From: Verrucomicrobiota bacterium
Lineage (GTDB): Bacteria; Verrucomicrobiota; Verrucomicrobiia; Opitutales; Opitutaceae
Direction of reading: 5' to 3'
NCBI GenBank assembly: GCA_023426435.1
Contig: JAFAAS010000053.1
Location: 1 to 64,000, forward strand
DNA: 64,000 nt
Position 1 is the stretch's first letter. Every line of letters begins with the position of its first letter. Below the pieces are notes generated by a model. The model ran no database searches. It worked only from the letters and a program-made list of their open reading frames with translations, and was not told the DNA's origin. Of this stretch, positions 8,329 through 18,001 are shown in pieces. Both the position numbers and the translations under genes were made by a program.

Positions 8329-9759
8329 ATGAGCATTGATGTTCAAACTCGGGATGGTCAGAGGGTCGCTGCTGTGGAAGAACCGGCGGCTGTGACTGCT
8401 GCCCCCGAACGACTCTCCTTCCGCGAAAAGCTGGCTTACGGGCTCGGCGACACCGCGTCGAATTTCTACTTCCAGGCGTTCAACCTGTTTCTGGCGTATT
8501 ACTACACGGACATCTTCGGGCTGAATCCGGCGGCGGCGGGGACGCTGATGTTTGTGGTGCCGATCGCGGTGGCGGCGTTGAATCCGGTGGTCGGCATGCT
8601 CGCGGATCGCACGCAGACGCGCTGGGGCAAGTTTCGTCCGTGGATCCTGTGGGGCGCGCTTCCGTATGGAGTTTTAGGATACGTGATGTTCGCGAACCCG
8701 GCGTTCGGTCCCGCGGGGAAATTGATCTTCGCTTACGCGACCTACACGGCGGTGCTGATCGCGTATCTGGCGATCAACACGCCTTACGGGGCGTTGATGG
8801 GCGTGATCTCGACCTCGTCGGAGGAGCGGACGTCGGTGTCGTCGTATCGCTTCGCGTGTGCGTTTCTCGGAGCGTTGTTGATCGGCTGGCTCGTGCCGAC
8901 GTTGAAGGACGTGCTGGTGCCGGAAGGCGGAAATGCGGCGCAGGGATTTCGGAACACGATGGCGATCTTCGCGGTGATTTCGGTGGGGATGTTCGTTTAC
9001 ACCTTTGCGAACACGCGTGAACGCGTGGTTTCGCCGGCGCCGGCGAAGGGATCGTTGAAACTCGACCTGCTTGATCTCACGCGCAACGGCCCGTGGCTGG
9101 TGTTGTTTTTCGTGGCGTTTCTGAATTTGACGAACACGGGCATGCGGAATGGTGCGGGGATTTATTATTTCAAGTATGTGGTCGGGCAGGAGTCGTTGAT
9201 CGGGACTTTCAATCTCGTGGGTTTTCTCTGCTTCATCGCGGGGGCGCTTTCGACGAAGCTGTTCACGAAGTTTTTCTCGCGTCGATCGCTGATGATCTGG
9301 CTCACGATCGTGAACGCGCTCGGCATCGCGGCGTGCTATTTCGTGAACCCGCAGAACGTGCCGCTGCTGTATCTGTGCAACATCGTCGCGAGTTTCGCGG
9401 CGGGGCCGACGCCGGCGATCGTGTGGTCGCTTTACGCGGACACGGCGGATTACGGCGAATGGAAGTTTGGGCGGCGCGCGACCGGGCTGATTTTTTCGGT
9501 CACGGTTTTTGTGCAGAAAGTCGGGCTGGCGATCGGGGCGGCGACGATTGGGTGGCTGCTGGGTTATCTCGGGTTTGAAGCGAATGCGTCGCAGACGCCC
9601 TCGGTCGTTCACGGCATCACGCTGTTGTTCAGCTTGATTCCCGGCGTCTTCGCGCTGCTCGCGGGACTGGCAATTTTCTTTTACCGGCTCGACGAGCCGC
9701 AGGTGAAACAAATCGAGCGCGAGCTGGCCGCGCGCAAATCCGCCGCCGCGTCGGCCTGA
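8329..9759 (+). CDS. MFS sugar symporter of the GPH (MelB-like) family
   Basis: This 476-residue inner-membrane protein has about twelve hydrophobic segments. It carries signatures of the glycoside-pentoside-hexuronide:cation symporter family: KLAYGLGDTASNFYFQ at the first helix, ADRTQTRWGKFRPW in the loop after helix 2, and YADTADYGEWKFGRRATGL in the second half. It should import sugars or short oligosaccharides with Na+ or H+. It lies between the TonB receptor and the GH16 enzyme, and the next gene starts three bases after its stop, so the two are co-transcribed. No Shine-Dalgarno sequence is visible because a palindromic repeat abuts the start codon. Confidence 0.93.
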   Translation: MSIDVQTRDGQRVAAVEEPAAVTAAPERLSFREKLAYGLGDTASNFYFQAFNLFLAYYYTDIFGLNPAAAGTLMFVVPIAVAALNPVVGMLADRTQTRWGKFRPWILWGALPYGVLGYVMFANPAFGPAGKLIFAYATYTAVLIAYLAINTPYGALMGVISTSSEERTSVSSYRFACAFLGALLIGWLVPTLKDVLVPEGGNAAQGFRNTMAIFAVISVGMFVYTFANTRERVVSPAPAKGSLKLDLLDLTRNGPWLVLFFVAFLNLTNTGMRNGAGIYYFKYVVGQESLIGTFNLVGFLCFIAGALSTKLFTKFFSRRSLMIWLTIVNALGIAACYFVNPQNVPLLYLCNIVASFAAGPTPAIVWSLYADTADYGEWKFGRRATGLIFSVTVFVQKVGLAIGAATIGWLLGYLGFEANASQTPSVVHGITLLFSLIPGVFALLAGLAIFFYRLDEPQVKQIERELAARKSAAASA

Positions 9760-9762
9760 GCC

Positions 9763-10563
9763 ATGAAAACGCTGCGATCCATCCATCTCCTTTTCTTTCT
9801 CATGACTCCTTGCGTTGCCTCGACGCCTGTCTGGCAGGACGAATTCAACCAGCCGCCGGGATCCGGACCTGATCTCTCCAAGTGGGTGCACGACCTCGGC
9901 GACAACGGCTGGGGCAATCAGGAGCTGCAGCTCTACACGGATTCGCGGGAGAATTCGTTTGTGGTGGAGGATCCCGAAGCGACGGACGGTCGCGCGCTGG
10001 TGATCAAAGCGGTGCGCGGGGCGGATGGCCGCTACACGTCGGCGCGGATAAAAACGCAGGGCAATTACGCGGTGACTCACGGGCGCGTGGAAGCGCGGTT
10101 GAAGTTGCCGAAAGGGCAGGGGATCTGGCCGGCGTTTTGGATGTTGGGAGAAAACATCGAACAGGTGTCGTGGCCGGCGTGCGGTGAGATCGACGTGATG
10201 GAAATGGTCGGTCACACGCCGGGAACGTTGCACGGCACCCTGCATGGGCCGGGCTATTCGGGGGCGGACGGTATCACGAAATCCACGACACTACCGGACG
10301 GAGCGATCTTTGCGGACGCGTATCACGTGTTTGCGGTCGAGTGGCGCCGCGGGCGGATCGACTGGCTGCTTGATGGGAAGATTTATCAAACGCTGACGCC
10401 GAAGGATCTGCCGGCGGGCGCGAAGTGGGTTTTCGACGATGCGCCGTTTTTTCTGTTGTTGAATCTGGCGGTGGGCGGGTTGTGGCCGAAGTATCCGGAC
10501 GAGACGACGGAGTTTCCGCAGGAGTATCGGATCGATTACGTGCGGGTGTATTCGTTGGAGTGA
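9763..10563 (+). CDS. GH16 family endo-beta-glucanase (laminarinase type)
   Basis: This 266-residue secreted glycoside hydrolase is expected to cut beta-1,3- or mixed beta-1,3/1,4-glucan. A signal peptide ends near residue 20 (PCVAS). The jelly-roll domain holds the GH16 catalytic motif GEIDVME, giving nucleophile Glu142, Asp144 and acid/base Glu147. The GNQELQLYTD and WPAFWMLG segments fit the laminarinase branch. It follows the symporter by three bases, completing a receptor-symporter-enzyme set under the divergent LacI regulator. Exact linkage specificity is not decidable from sequence alone. Confidence 0.92.
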   Translation: MKTLRSIHLLFFLMTPCVASTPVWQDEFNQPPGSGPDLSKWVHDLGDNGWGNQELQLYTDSRENSFVVEDPEATDGRALVIKAVRGADGRYTSARIKTQGNYAVTHGRVEARLKLPKGQGIWPAFWMLGENIEQVSWPACGEIDVMEMVGHTPGTLHGTLHGPGYSGADGITKSTTLPDGAIFADAYHVFAVEWRRGRIDWLLDGKIYQTLTPKDLPAGAKWVFDDAPFFLLLNLAVGGLWPKYPDETTEFPQEYRIDYVRVYSLE

Positions 10564-10570
10564 AGGGATC

Positions 10571-10597
10571 GAGCCCGACGAGGACGTCGGGCTCCAC
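10571..10597. repeat. GC palindromic element, family P2, between convergent genes
   Basis: AGCCCGACG and CGTCGGGCT flank AGGA. It starts eight bases after the GH16 stop and ends at the stop codon of the leftward metallo-hydrolase, so it may end transcripts from both sides. Confidence 0.65.
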
Positions 10598-11281
10598 CTA
10601 CAAAGCGAGTGTTTCGGCGGGGGCCATGACGCGGACGGTGTGGCCGGCGCGGGCGGCGTCGGTGGCGAAGGCGTGGGGATCGACGAAGATCTTTTCGTTG
10701 CTGTTGTAGTGCATCGGGACGGCGAGGCGCGGGCGGAGGAAGTCGAGGGCGTGAAGGGCGTCGCGCGGTCCCATCGTGTAGAAATCGCCGATGGGAATGA
10801 GGGCGACGTCGAGGCCGTGGCGACCGATGAGCTGCATATCGCTGAACAGGGCGGTGTCGCCGGCGTGATAAAGGGATTTATCGGAAGTGCGGATGACGAA
10901 GCCGCTCGCGACGCCCATGGATTTGTTGTCGCCGTTGGGGAGTTCGAGCGCGGAGCTGTGGAGTGCGGGTGTCATTTCGATCCGGCCGAAAGGAAGATTC
11001 ACGCCGCCGCCGGGCATGAGATCGATGATGCGTGCGCCCTGGGTTTCGAAGTGGAGCGCGAGCTCGTAGGGCGCGACGATTTGAGCGTGATGGGTGCGCG
11101 CGAGTTCGAGGGCGTCGGCGATGTGGTCGTCGTGCGCGTGAGAGCAGAGCACGTAGTCGCACACGAGGGTGGCGGGATCGATGGAACCGTGAGGGTTTTG
11201 GCGGAGCCAGGGATCGAAGACGAGACGCGTGCCGGACACTTCGGCGAGAAAAGCGGAGTGGCCGAAATACGTGAGACGCAT
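10598..11281 (-). CDS. Metallo-beta-lactamase-fold hydrolase, UPF0173 type
   Basis: This 227-residue cytoplasmic metallo-hydrolase starts MRLTYFGHSAF and carries the zinc-binding motif H48-A-H50-D-D52-H53. Later metal ligands lie in LYHAGDTALF and PMHYNS. This pattern and length match the UPF0173 metal-dependent hydrolase group, whose physiological substrate is not established. The gene is followed downstream by a palindromic element and converges with the GH16 gene. The esterase gene lies just upstream on the same strand, about 35 bases away, so they may be co-transcribed. Confidence 0.85.
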   Translation of the reverse strand: MRLTYFGHSAFLAEVSGTRLVFDPWLRQNPHGSIDPATLVCDYVLCSHAHDDHIADALELARTHHAQIVAPYELALHFETQGARIIDLMPGGGVNLPFGRIEMTPALHSSALELPNGDNKSMGVASGFVIRTSDKSLYHAGDTALFSDMQLIGRHGLDVALIPIGDFYTMGPRDALHALDFLRPRLAVPMHYNSNEKIFVDPHAFATDAARAGHTVRVMAPAETLAL

Positions 11282-11291
11282 GAGGAGGATG

Positions 11292-11319
11292 GGAGGGCGG
11301 GACCGGAGACCCCGCTCTA
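11292..11319. repeat. Palindromic element spanning the esterase stop codon
   Basis: GGGCGGGACCGGAGACCCCGC forms an imperfect stem, and the element begins at the TAG stop codon of the leftward esterase gene. It lies in the 35-base gap before the metallo-hydrolase start. Confidence 0.45.
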
Positions 11320-11949
11320 CAAGACGGGGGAGGTGAGCCAGGATTGGGCGGCGGCGATGTCGTTGCGGGTGAGCGTGTGGCTGGCGGCGAATATTTCGAG
11401 GTTCACTTCGGCGCCGCCGGCGCGGAGATGCGCGGCGAGACGGCGCGGGTGATCGAGCGGGACGAGCGGGTCCTGGTCGCCGCTGAGAAGCAGCACGCGT
11501 TTGCCCCTGAGCGAATCGGGCGCGGCGGGGCGATCGATGACGACCATCGGGCGAATGAGCACGGCGCCGCCGAGAACGATGGGGCGAATCAGAAGGAGCG
11601 TGGCGGCGATATTGGCGCCGTTGGAGAAACCGACGGCGATCAGACGGGAGACGTCGATTTGGTGGCGCTCGGCGGCGGCGGTGATGAAATCGGCGAGTTC
11701 GTTGGTGCGTTGCGCGACCTCGGTGGGATCGAAGACACCCTCGGCGAGACGCGCGAAGAAACGCGCGGCGCCGCGCTCGCTGACTTTGCCGCGGGGCGAG
11801 AGCAAGGCGGAGCCGGGAGACAAGGTGCGGCCGAGGGGAAGAAGATCGTGTTCGCTGCCGCCGGTGCCGTGGAGAAGGAGAAGCGGCGGAGCGGAGGCGA
11901 CGGTGCCGGGTTCGAAGGCGTATTCGAAGGAAAGGAGTGCGGACGGCAT
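11317..11949 (-). CDS. Alpha/beta-hydrolase, phospholipase/carboxylesterase type
   Basis: This 210-residue serine hydrolase has the triad Ser109 (GFSNGA), Asp160 (SGDQDPLVP) and His191 (SHTL), and the oxyanion segment LLHGTGG near residue 27. These match the small carboxylesterase family that includes YpfH-like enzymes. I chose the ATG at 11949; an upstream TTG at 11982 would add eleven residues that do not look like part of the fold. Two copies of an AT-rich 17-base palindrome lie 83 and 128 bases upstream of this start, and may be its control sites. The natural ester substrate is unknown. Confidence 0.85.
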   Translation of the reverse strand: MPSALLSFEYAFEPGTVASAPPLLLLHGTGGSEHDLLPLGRTLSPGSALLSPRGKVSERGAARFFARLAEGVFDPTEVAQRTNELADFITAAAERHQIDVSRLIAVGFSNGANIAATLLLIRPIVLGGAVLIRPMVVIDRPAAPDSLRGKRVLLLSGDQDPLVPLDHPRRLAAHLRAGGAEVNLEIFAASHTLTRNDIAAAQSWLTSPVL

Positions 11950-12031
11950 GCCGGAATATTTCGGCGACCGCGGCGGGCGCAAGCGAGGTGGCGTTCGCCG
12001 CGGTGGCAGAGCGGAAACGCGCGGCGTGGAT

Positions 12032-12048
12032 GTAATATAATGTATGAC
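12032..12048. promoter_or_regulatory. AT-rich 17-base palindrome, copy 1
   Basis: GTAATATAATGTATGAC stands out from GC-rich surroundings and lies 83 bases upstream of the esterase start. It contains a TATAAT-like core. It is one of five related sites in the window. Confidence 0.6.
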
Positions 12049-12076
12049 TAACCCGAAGGGAAAGCGGGTGCGGGTT

Positions 12077-12093
12077 GTAATATAATGTATTAC
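12077..12093. promoter_or_regulatory. AT-rich 17-base palindrome, copy 2
   Basis: GTAATATAATGTATTAC has perfect arms GTAATA/TATTAC. It lies 45 bases from copy 1, between the tolC-like stop and the esterase gene. Confidence 0.6.
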
Positions 12094-12105
12094 TAAATGG
12101 TTTAG

Positions 12106-13575
12106 TTAGCGAGAGGTGGGGTCGGCGAGGGTGATTTGGTGGACGGTGAGCGTGCGGGCGATTTCGCGGTCGTAAACGGCGTGGGCGCGGCGTTGGTCGG
12201 CGAGGGCGCGGAAGAGGCTGTTCTCGGCGCCGATGAGTTCGCCTTGAAGATTGAGAACGAAGAACGTGTTGCTCGTGCCGGCACGGAGTTTCTTGAGTTC
12301 GTCGTCGAGTGCCTGGCGGGCGAGATCGTAGGCGGCGCGGTTGGCTTCGACGCGGAGACGCGTGGTTTCGATTTGCCCGGCGGCGCTGGCGACTGCGACG
12401 GCGATGTCCTGCTCGAGGCGAACGATGTCGGCTTCGGCTTGGCGAAGACGGAGTTTGGCGGAACGGGCGCGGCCGCGTCCCTCGGCGAACGTGAGCGGAA
12501 TGCTGACGACGACGCCGGCGGAGTAGGAGCGGTGGTCGTTGTCGGCGACCATGCGACGGCTGACGCCGAAATCGCGATCAAGACCGCTGTAGCCGTAGCT
12601 GCCGACGAAATCGACCTGCGGGAGGATTTGCATGCGCTCGGAGGCGTAGGTGGCCTCGCGTTTGTAGATGCCGAGTTGGGCGGCTTGGAAATCGGGGCGG
12701 TCGGCGAGCGCGCGTTGGAGATCGGCGGCGGCGTCGATCGAGATTTCGGGGACGGCGGGCGGTTCGACGACGAGGGTGCCGGGATCGATGGGAAATTCTG
12801 TTTCGCCGATGAGCTGGCGGAGGCGGTTGGTGGCGTCGCGGAGATTTTGTTGGGCGAAGAGGATGGATTCGTCGCGCGTGGCGGTGCGGGCGCGGGCCTG
12901 GGTGACATCGCTTTCGGACATGCTGCCGACGCTGAAGCGGCGTTCGTTTTCGGCGAGGAGGCCGGCGGCGAGTTCGCGGGAGCGAATGGAGATGCGGAGA
13001 AGTTGTTGGGCGTAGGAAACTTCGCTGTAGGCGATGACGGTGGCGGTGACGGTATCGATGACGGTCTGGCGGAAGATCCAATCGGCGATACCGCGATCGG
13101 CTTTGGCGATGCGGACGCCGACGAGGTTGGGGCCGAAGCCGAAGCCGCGAAGGAGCGGCTGCGTGACGGTGACGCCGCCGAACGTGGCGAAGTGATCGTC
13201 GTAGCCGTCGAGCGGGCCGCGCTGATTTCGGGCGCTTCCGCCGATGCTGTAGTTCATGCCCCACGGCGTGGTGCCTTCGAGGGCGAGGCTGTAGTCGTCG
13301 GTTTTGATCAGTTGCGAGACGATCGGGTTGGACGAGATCGGGCTGTCGTCTTCGGCGTAGCTGCGGCGGAAGGTAAGCGCGGGATCGAAGCGGCCGAGGG
13401 CGGTGAGGTAGTCGGCGCGGGCGATGGAGCGGCCGTAGGATTCGACCTCGATTTGCGGGTTCTTTTCGAGGGCGAGGCGAACGGCATCCTCAAGTGTGAG
13501 GGTTTGGGCCGGCAGGAGAGCGGGGAGAAGCGCGGCGAGAAGGACGACGGGGAGGAAAAAGGTGCGAAGTGGCAC
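12106..13575 (-). CDS. TolC-family outer-membrane efflux protein
   Basis: This protein of about 489 residues is a predicted outer-membrane channel of the TolC family. A signal peptide (VVLLAALLPALLPAQT) is followed by LTLEDAVRLALEKNPQIEV, the usual start of the mature family, and by two repeated coiled-coil halves rich in Ala, Arg, Glu and Gln (SVGSMSESDVTQARART, LRAGTSNTFFVLNLQGEL). The start is uncertain: a GTG at 13575 places the signal peptide at the N-terminus, while a TTG at 13620 would add 15 residues. No membrane-fusion protein adjoins it. An ABC ATPase of the MacB/LolD kind is the next gene upstream, but a terminator separates them. Confidence 0.88.
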   Translation of the reverse strand: MPLRTFFLPVVLLAALLPALLPAQTLTLEDAVRLALEKNPQIEVESYGRSIARADYLTALGRFDPALTFRRSYAEDDSPISSNPIVSQLIKTDDYSLALEGTTPWGMNYSIGGSARNQRGPLDGYDDHFATFGGVTVTQPLLRGFGFGPNLVGVRIAKADRGIADWIFRQTVIDTVTATVIAYSEVSYAQQLLRISIRSRELAAGLLAENERRFSVGSMSESDVTQARARTATRDESILFAQQNLRDATNRLRQLIGETEFPIDPGTLVVEPPAVPEISIDAAADLQRALADRPDFQAAQLGIYKREATYASERMQILPQVDFVGSYGYSGLDRDFGVSRRMVADNDHRSYSAGVVVSIPLTFAEGRGRARSAKLRLRQAEADIVRLEQDIAVAVASAAGQIETTRLRVEANRAAYDLARQALDDELKKLRAGTSNTFFVLNLQGELIGAENSLFRALADQRRAHAVYDREIARTLTVHQITLADPTSR

Positions 13576-13811
13576 GAGCGTAAAGAAGTGAGATGACTGC
13601 GAGACGAAGTGCTTTCGCAAGGTGCGTGCCAGCCTCGCGTGCGAGATGTAAACGGCGGCGCGGGAGACGGTTAAAAATGAGCGAGGTTTTTCGTTGGACG
13701 GCGGTTGTCCGGCTGCGGAATCGATTTTTCCCGGAATTGGGAAATGGGAGCGAGCGACTCTGCGAGAGGCGTGATCGGGCGCGGAAACGAAAGGCAGGAT
13801 CCCTGTTTATG

Positions 13812-13843
13812 AAAAAAGCGCGGTGAGGGCACCGCGCTTTCAT
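13812..13843 (-). terminator. Rho-independent terminator built on a P1 palindrome
   Basis: Arms GCGCGGTG (13818-13825) and CACCGCGC (13830-13837) pair around AGGG. On the minus strand they are followed by six T residues (complement of 13812-13817). It ends the ABC ATPase transcript and is also copy 2 of the P1 repeat family. Confidence 0.75.
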
Positions 13844-13867
13844 GTAGTGGGAATCTGACTACGACGG

Positions 13868-14539
<672 letters not shown>

Positions 14540-14578
14540 GAAAGCGGGTTGGCTGGCGGTGGGCGGACGAGAAGATCC

Positions 14579-14800
14579 TCAGGAGATCATCAGCATGTGA
14601 TACGGAATGCGGCGGGGTGTGGCGGGCGGGCGTGTGCGGGTGTTATTTTTTGCGGGAGCGCTGCCGGTTTCCTCGGTGGCCTTGGCGGCTTTCGACGCGT
14701 CGCTGGGAGCGGAGGAGGATGAGCCATCGTTTTTGGCGGCATCCGAAGCGAGGGCGGAGCCGGCGAGCGAGAGGAAGAGAACGAAGGCGGCGAATTTCAT
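14579..14800 (-). CDS. Small secreted low-complexity protein
   Basis: This is a 73-residue open frame with a clear signal peptide (MKFAAFVLFLSLAGSALAS, about residues 1-19). A tail rich in Ser, Ala, Lys and Thr follows, with no recognised domain and an odd hydrophobic end (YHMLMIS). It lies 39 bases upstream of the ABC ATPase gene on the same strand and may share its transcript. I do not recognise a family. The signal peptide is the main reason to believe it is real. Confidence 0.55.
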   Translation of the reverse strand: MKFAAFVLFLSLAGSALASDAAKNDGSSSSAPSDASKAAKATEETGSAPAKNNTRTRPPATPRRIPYHMLMIS

Positions 14801-15180
14801 GATGGGGGAAAGGTGGAGGAGAGCGTGGCGCGTGGAGGGCAAGTTGCCAGCGGATTGAAACGCAGCGGGGACGGCCGGCGGGGCGTTTGCAGAGGTTGTG
14901 CCGTGGATGGACGCGATGTTGCGACTGGCTGGGCGGGAGAGGCTTAAAAATCGTCGGAGCGGATAATGGCGTGGGGAGGTGTTCGCTCGCGGAACCAAGA
15001 AATCCCAGAGGTGGGAAAACGTATCCAAAACCCGGGTGCATTCCGGATGGGGTGAAAACCGGGTAAAAGGCATGATGCGCCGAAGGCGGAGCTGGCTTCC
15101 ACCGGACCGCGCCCCGTATCCATGGCCCCTCCAGCAAAACCCTAACGAATACTTGGTGGATTCCCTGATACTTTAGTCCG
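14801..15180. other. Intergenic region, no gene found
   Basis: This 380-base gap separates the leftward small secreted protein from the rightward large secreted protein, so it must hold two divergent promoters. A TTAAAAAT segment near 14943 and a TACTTT near 15169 are possible -10 regions, but neither has a convincing -35. Nothing else was recognised. Confidence 0.4.
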
Positions 15181-17805
15181 ATGAATTACATGTTACGGCT
15201 TGGCCGTGGTTGGTTGCTGGCGGGATTGCTGGTCGGTGCGGCGTGGGCCGCCGACGATGATTCCCGAGTGGTGGCGCTTTCGTCACGCGGTGTGGTGCGT
15301 TCCGGCGCGGATACGTTGATTGCGGGCTTCGTCGTGGACGGAAGTGCGCCGAAGGACGTGTTGATTCGCGGCGTGGGCCCGACGCTGGCGCAGGCGGGCG
15401 TGGGCGGGGCGTTGAACGAAGTGCGGTTGCAGGTCTTCAATGGCGCCGGAAAGGAAATCGCGACGAACGACAACTGGTCCTCGTCGTTGTCGGACGCTTT
15501 CAAGCTGGTGGGCGCGTCGCCTCTGGCGGCGGGCAGCCGGGATACGGCGTTGCGGTTGACCTTGTCGCCCGGTGTTTACACGGCGCACGTGTCGGCGGCG
15601 AACAATACACGCGGCGTGGCGCTGGCGGAGGTGTATGAGATGGATGGGGCGAGTCGGCTGATGGCGTTGTCGACGCGCGCGCGAGTGGAAGGCGGGGAAG
15701 GAATTTTGATTTCCGGACTGGTGGTGACGCAGGGCAGCCGGCGGGTGTTGATTCGCGCGGTGGGGCCGGGATTGGAAGCGCGTGGAGTGACGGGAACGTT
15801 GTCGGATCCCACGGTTTCGGTGATCAATCGTCATGGAGTCGCGGTGGCGTCGAACGACAATTGGGATGACAACGGCGTCGGCAGCATGATGAGTGCGCTC
15901 GGGGCGAGCGCGGGAGCGTTTCCGCTCGAGGCGGGGAGCAAGGATGCGGCGGTCATTACCGAACTCGGTGCGGGCCCTTACTCGATTCACGTGAAAAGCG
16001 CGAACGGCGCGAGCGGTGTGGCGCTGTTGGAAGTGTATGATTTGACGGGCAAGGCGGCGGCGTCGGATGCGGTTTCCGGTTATGGAGCGTATTCGGCGTC
16101 GGCGATGAGCTGGTCGCGGGAGGCGGTGAACGCGCGGCTCGGTCCGACGTTCGAGCAGTTGAATCCCGGTGCTCCGGACGATCGTCCGACGCTGTTCAAG
16201 CGCGAGTCGAAGACGCCGCCGGCGAAATATTACGTGCGCATCAAGCCTTACGAGCTGGGCGGCGAGCCGGCGAGCGATGGCGATTATTGGAGCGAGTCGG
16301 GTCAGGTGGGTTATGTGCCCGACGATCCGGCGAACGATCCCGGACTGGATCGCGTGCAGCTCTATGCGTATTACAACAAGGTGTTCGCGATCAGCCCGCG
16401 GCATGACTGGGCGAGCGGGACGCCGCATCCGGATCCGCAGACGCGCGACTCGAACTACATCAAGTTGAACGGCGGCACGAAGCCGATGCAGCCGGTGGCG
16501 ATGGTGCGCAGCTATGGCATGCAGCAGAACGAGCAGGTGATGGTGTATCGCGACGGGCTTTTCGCGGTGGCGGGCATGCAGACGAGCCGCGCGGGATCGG
16601 AGCGGCCGTATCCGGGATTCAAATTCCCGAGTCACAAGAAACCGCGCGCGATCGCGGTGACGACGAGCAACGAGTTCGCGCTTGTGGTGGTGTGGGATAC
16701 GCAACGCAACATCGGCCAGCTCGCGGTCGTGGCGATGGAAGGGAAGTTTCTGCCGTTCCACACCTGGCCCTACATGGGCATGCCGAACCAAGGCAGTTTC
16801 TCGGATTTCAAGTTGCTCGGTTACGTGGACCTGCCGATGAAGTCGCCCGACGCGATCAGCGCGGCGAGCAACGGGCTCTGGCAGGGACCGTCGTCGACGG
16901 CCAACAAAGTGCTCAGCCAGATCGACCTCAAACTCGATAGCGCGCGGAAGAACATCTATGACGGCGCGTGGAAATCGGTCGTGGCGAATGCCGGTTACGC
17001 GATCGTGTCGTCGAACGAGGACAACAAGGCCGTGATCGTCGACCTGACCTCGCTTTTCGCCTACATGCGCGAAAGCTACCTGAGCTCGGGCGAAAGCTTC
17101 CATGCGACGCTGGCCGCGCGCGGTGCGGCGCCGGAGCAGTTTCCGCAGACCTTCGACGTGAAGCCTGCGATCAAGCCGGCGGTGGTCTGGCAGGGGACTT
17201 TCAACCGGCCGACGACGGTGCTGGCCGGCTTCGAAGTCGATCGCTGGTCGAAGGACCGTTACAAAGGCTATGTGGCGACGCGCGACGGCACGATCCACAT
17301 TTTGGATACATCGCCCATCATGGCGCGCAATTCGTGGGAAGTGCGCGGCAAGCTGGAGCAGATCGGCTCGGTGAAAGTCGGCCGCAATCCGGTGAGCATG
17401 GTCTTCGCGCGCCGCAAGGAGAGCGGGCTGCCGCTGCTGCCGAATGCGGACAGTGGCGAGCAGCGGGCGCCGGATCCGTATAACAACCTGTTCTACGTCG
17501 CCTGCCGCGGCGAGCGGTCGGTCGACAAAGTGGTGACCTGGCACGGTCAGGGCGCGATGTATCAGCGCATCAAGGATTCGCGCATGGGCGACCCAGTGGC
17601 GGTGAGCACGGCCGTTCGCGGCAACATCCTCACGGTGGCGGACTTCAACGGGAAGAAGATCCTGAGCTTCCGCATGGGCACGCTGAAGGATCTGCGCAAC
17701 AACGTGTCGTATCCGCCGGGCGATCCGAATTATGGATACGAGTTCGCGGGCGAGCTGCCGTTGAAGGGGACGCCGTTCCTGGTGAATTCGGCGAATCTGA
17801 ATTAA
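15181..17805 (+). CDS. Large secreted protein with repeated 'ALxEVYD' domains
   Basis: This 874-residue protein starts with a signal peptide (MLRLGRGWLLAGLLVGAAWA). Residues about 28-155 and 160-290 are two copies of one domain: both contain VLIRGVGP/VLIRAVGP, a TNDNW/SNDNW motif and an end like ALAEVYE/ALLEVYD. The remaining 580 residues look like a beta-propeller-type fold, with phrases such as GYVATRDGTIHILDTSP and YVACRGERSVDKVVTW, but I cannot name the family. The same repeat domain ends the gene at the right edge of the window. It is probably extracellular; its ligand or enzyme activity is unknown. Confidence 0.75.
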   Translation: MNYMLRLGRGWLLAGLLVGAAWAADDDSRVVALSSRGVVRSGADTLIAGFVVDGSAPKDVLIRGVGPTLAQAGVGGALNEVRLQVFNGAGKEIATNDNWSSSLSDAFKLVGASPLAAGSRDTALRLTLSPGVYTAHVSAANNTRGVALAEVYEMDGASRLMALSTRARVEGGEGILISGLVVTQGSRRVLIRAVGPGLEARGVTGTLSDPTVSVINRHGVAVASNDNWDDNGVGSMMSALGASAGAFPLEAGSKDAAVITELGAGPYSIHVKSANGASGVALLEVYDLTGKAAASDAVSGYGAYSASAMSWSREAVNARLGPTFEQLNPGAPDDRPTLFKRESKTPPAKYYVRIKPYELGGEPASDGDYWSESGQVGYVPDDPANDPGLDRVQLYAYYNKVFAISPRHDWASGTPHPDPQTRDSNYIKLNGGTKPMQPVAMVRSYGMQQNEQVMVYRDGLFAVAGMQTSRAGSERPYPGFKFPSHKKPRAIAVTTSNEFALVVVWDTQRNIGQLAVVAMEGKFLPFHTWPYMGMPNQGSFSDFKLLGYVDLPMKSPDAISAASNGLWQGPSSTANKVLSQIDLKLDSARKNIYDGAWKSVVANAGYAIVSSNEDNKAVIVDLTSLFAYMRESYLSSGESFHATLAARGAAPEQFPQTFDVKPAIKPAVVWQGTFNRPTTVLAGFEVDRWSKDRYKGYVATRDGTIHILDTSPIMARNSWEVRGKLEQIGSVKVGRNPVSMVFARRKESGLPLLPNADSGEQRAPDPYNNLFYVACRGERSVDKVVTWHGQGAMYQRIKDSRMGDPVAVSTAVRGNILTVADFNGKKILSFRMGTLKDLRNNVSYPPGDPNYGYEFAGELPLKGTPFLVNSANLN

Positions 17806-17832
17806 AGGCGGCGGAGGTCCTTGGAGAAGTTC

Positions 17833-17860
17833 GAGCCCGGCGGGAACGCCGGGCTTTTTC
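17833..17860 (+). terminator. Terminator built on a P2 palindrome
   Basis: AGCCCGGCG and CGCCGGGCT pair around GGAA and are followed by TTTTTC. It lies 28 bases after the stop codon of the large secreted protein. Confidence 0.7.
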
Positions 17861-18001
17861 ATGGAGGGCGAGGCTCCGTCTGGTGGAGAGCCGGGACGCT
17901 GTAGGCGAGTGATGCCGTGGATTCTTCGCTTCGCTCAGAATGACAGGGAGGCGTGGAACCGGGTCGCTGAGGCGAGGCGGCGGAGTTGTATTTGAATGCG
18001 C

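Noticed and set aside
5424..8336. A 970-codon open frame antisense to the TonB receptor
   Set aside because: High GC content keeps the reverse frame open; its translation is Arg/His-rich with no domain, while the forward frame is a clear receptor.
15283..17862. An 859-codon open frame antisense to the large secreted protein
   Set aside because: Arg/His-rich mirror translation with no signal peptide or domain; the forward protein has a signal peptide and repeated domains.
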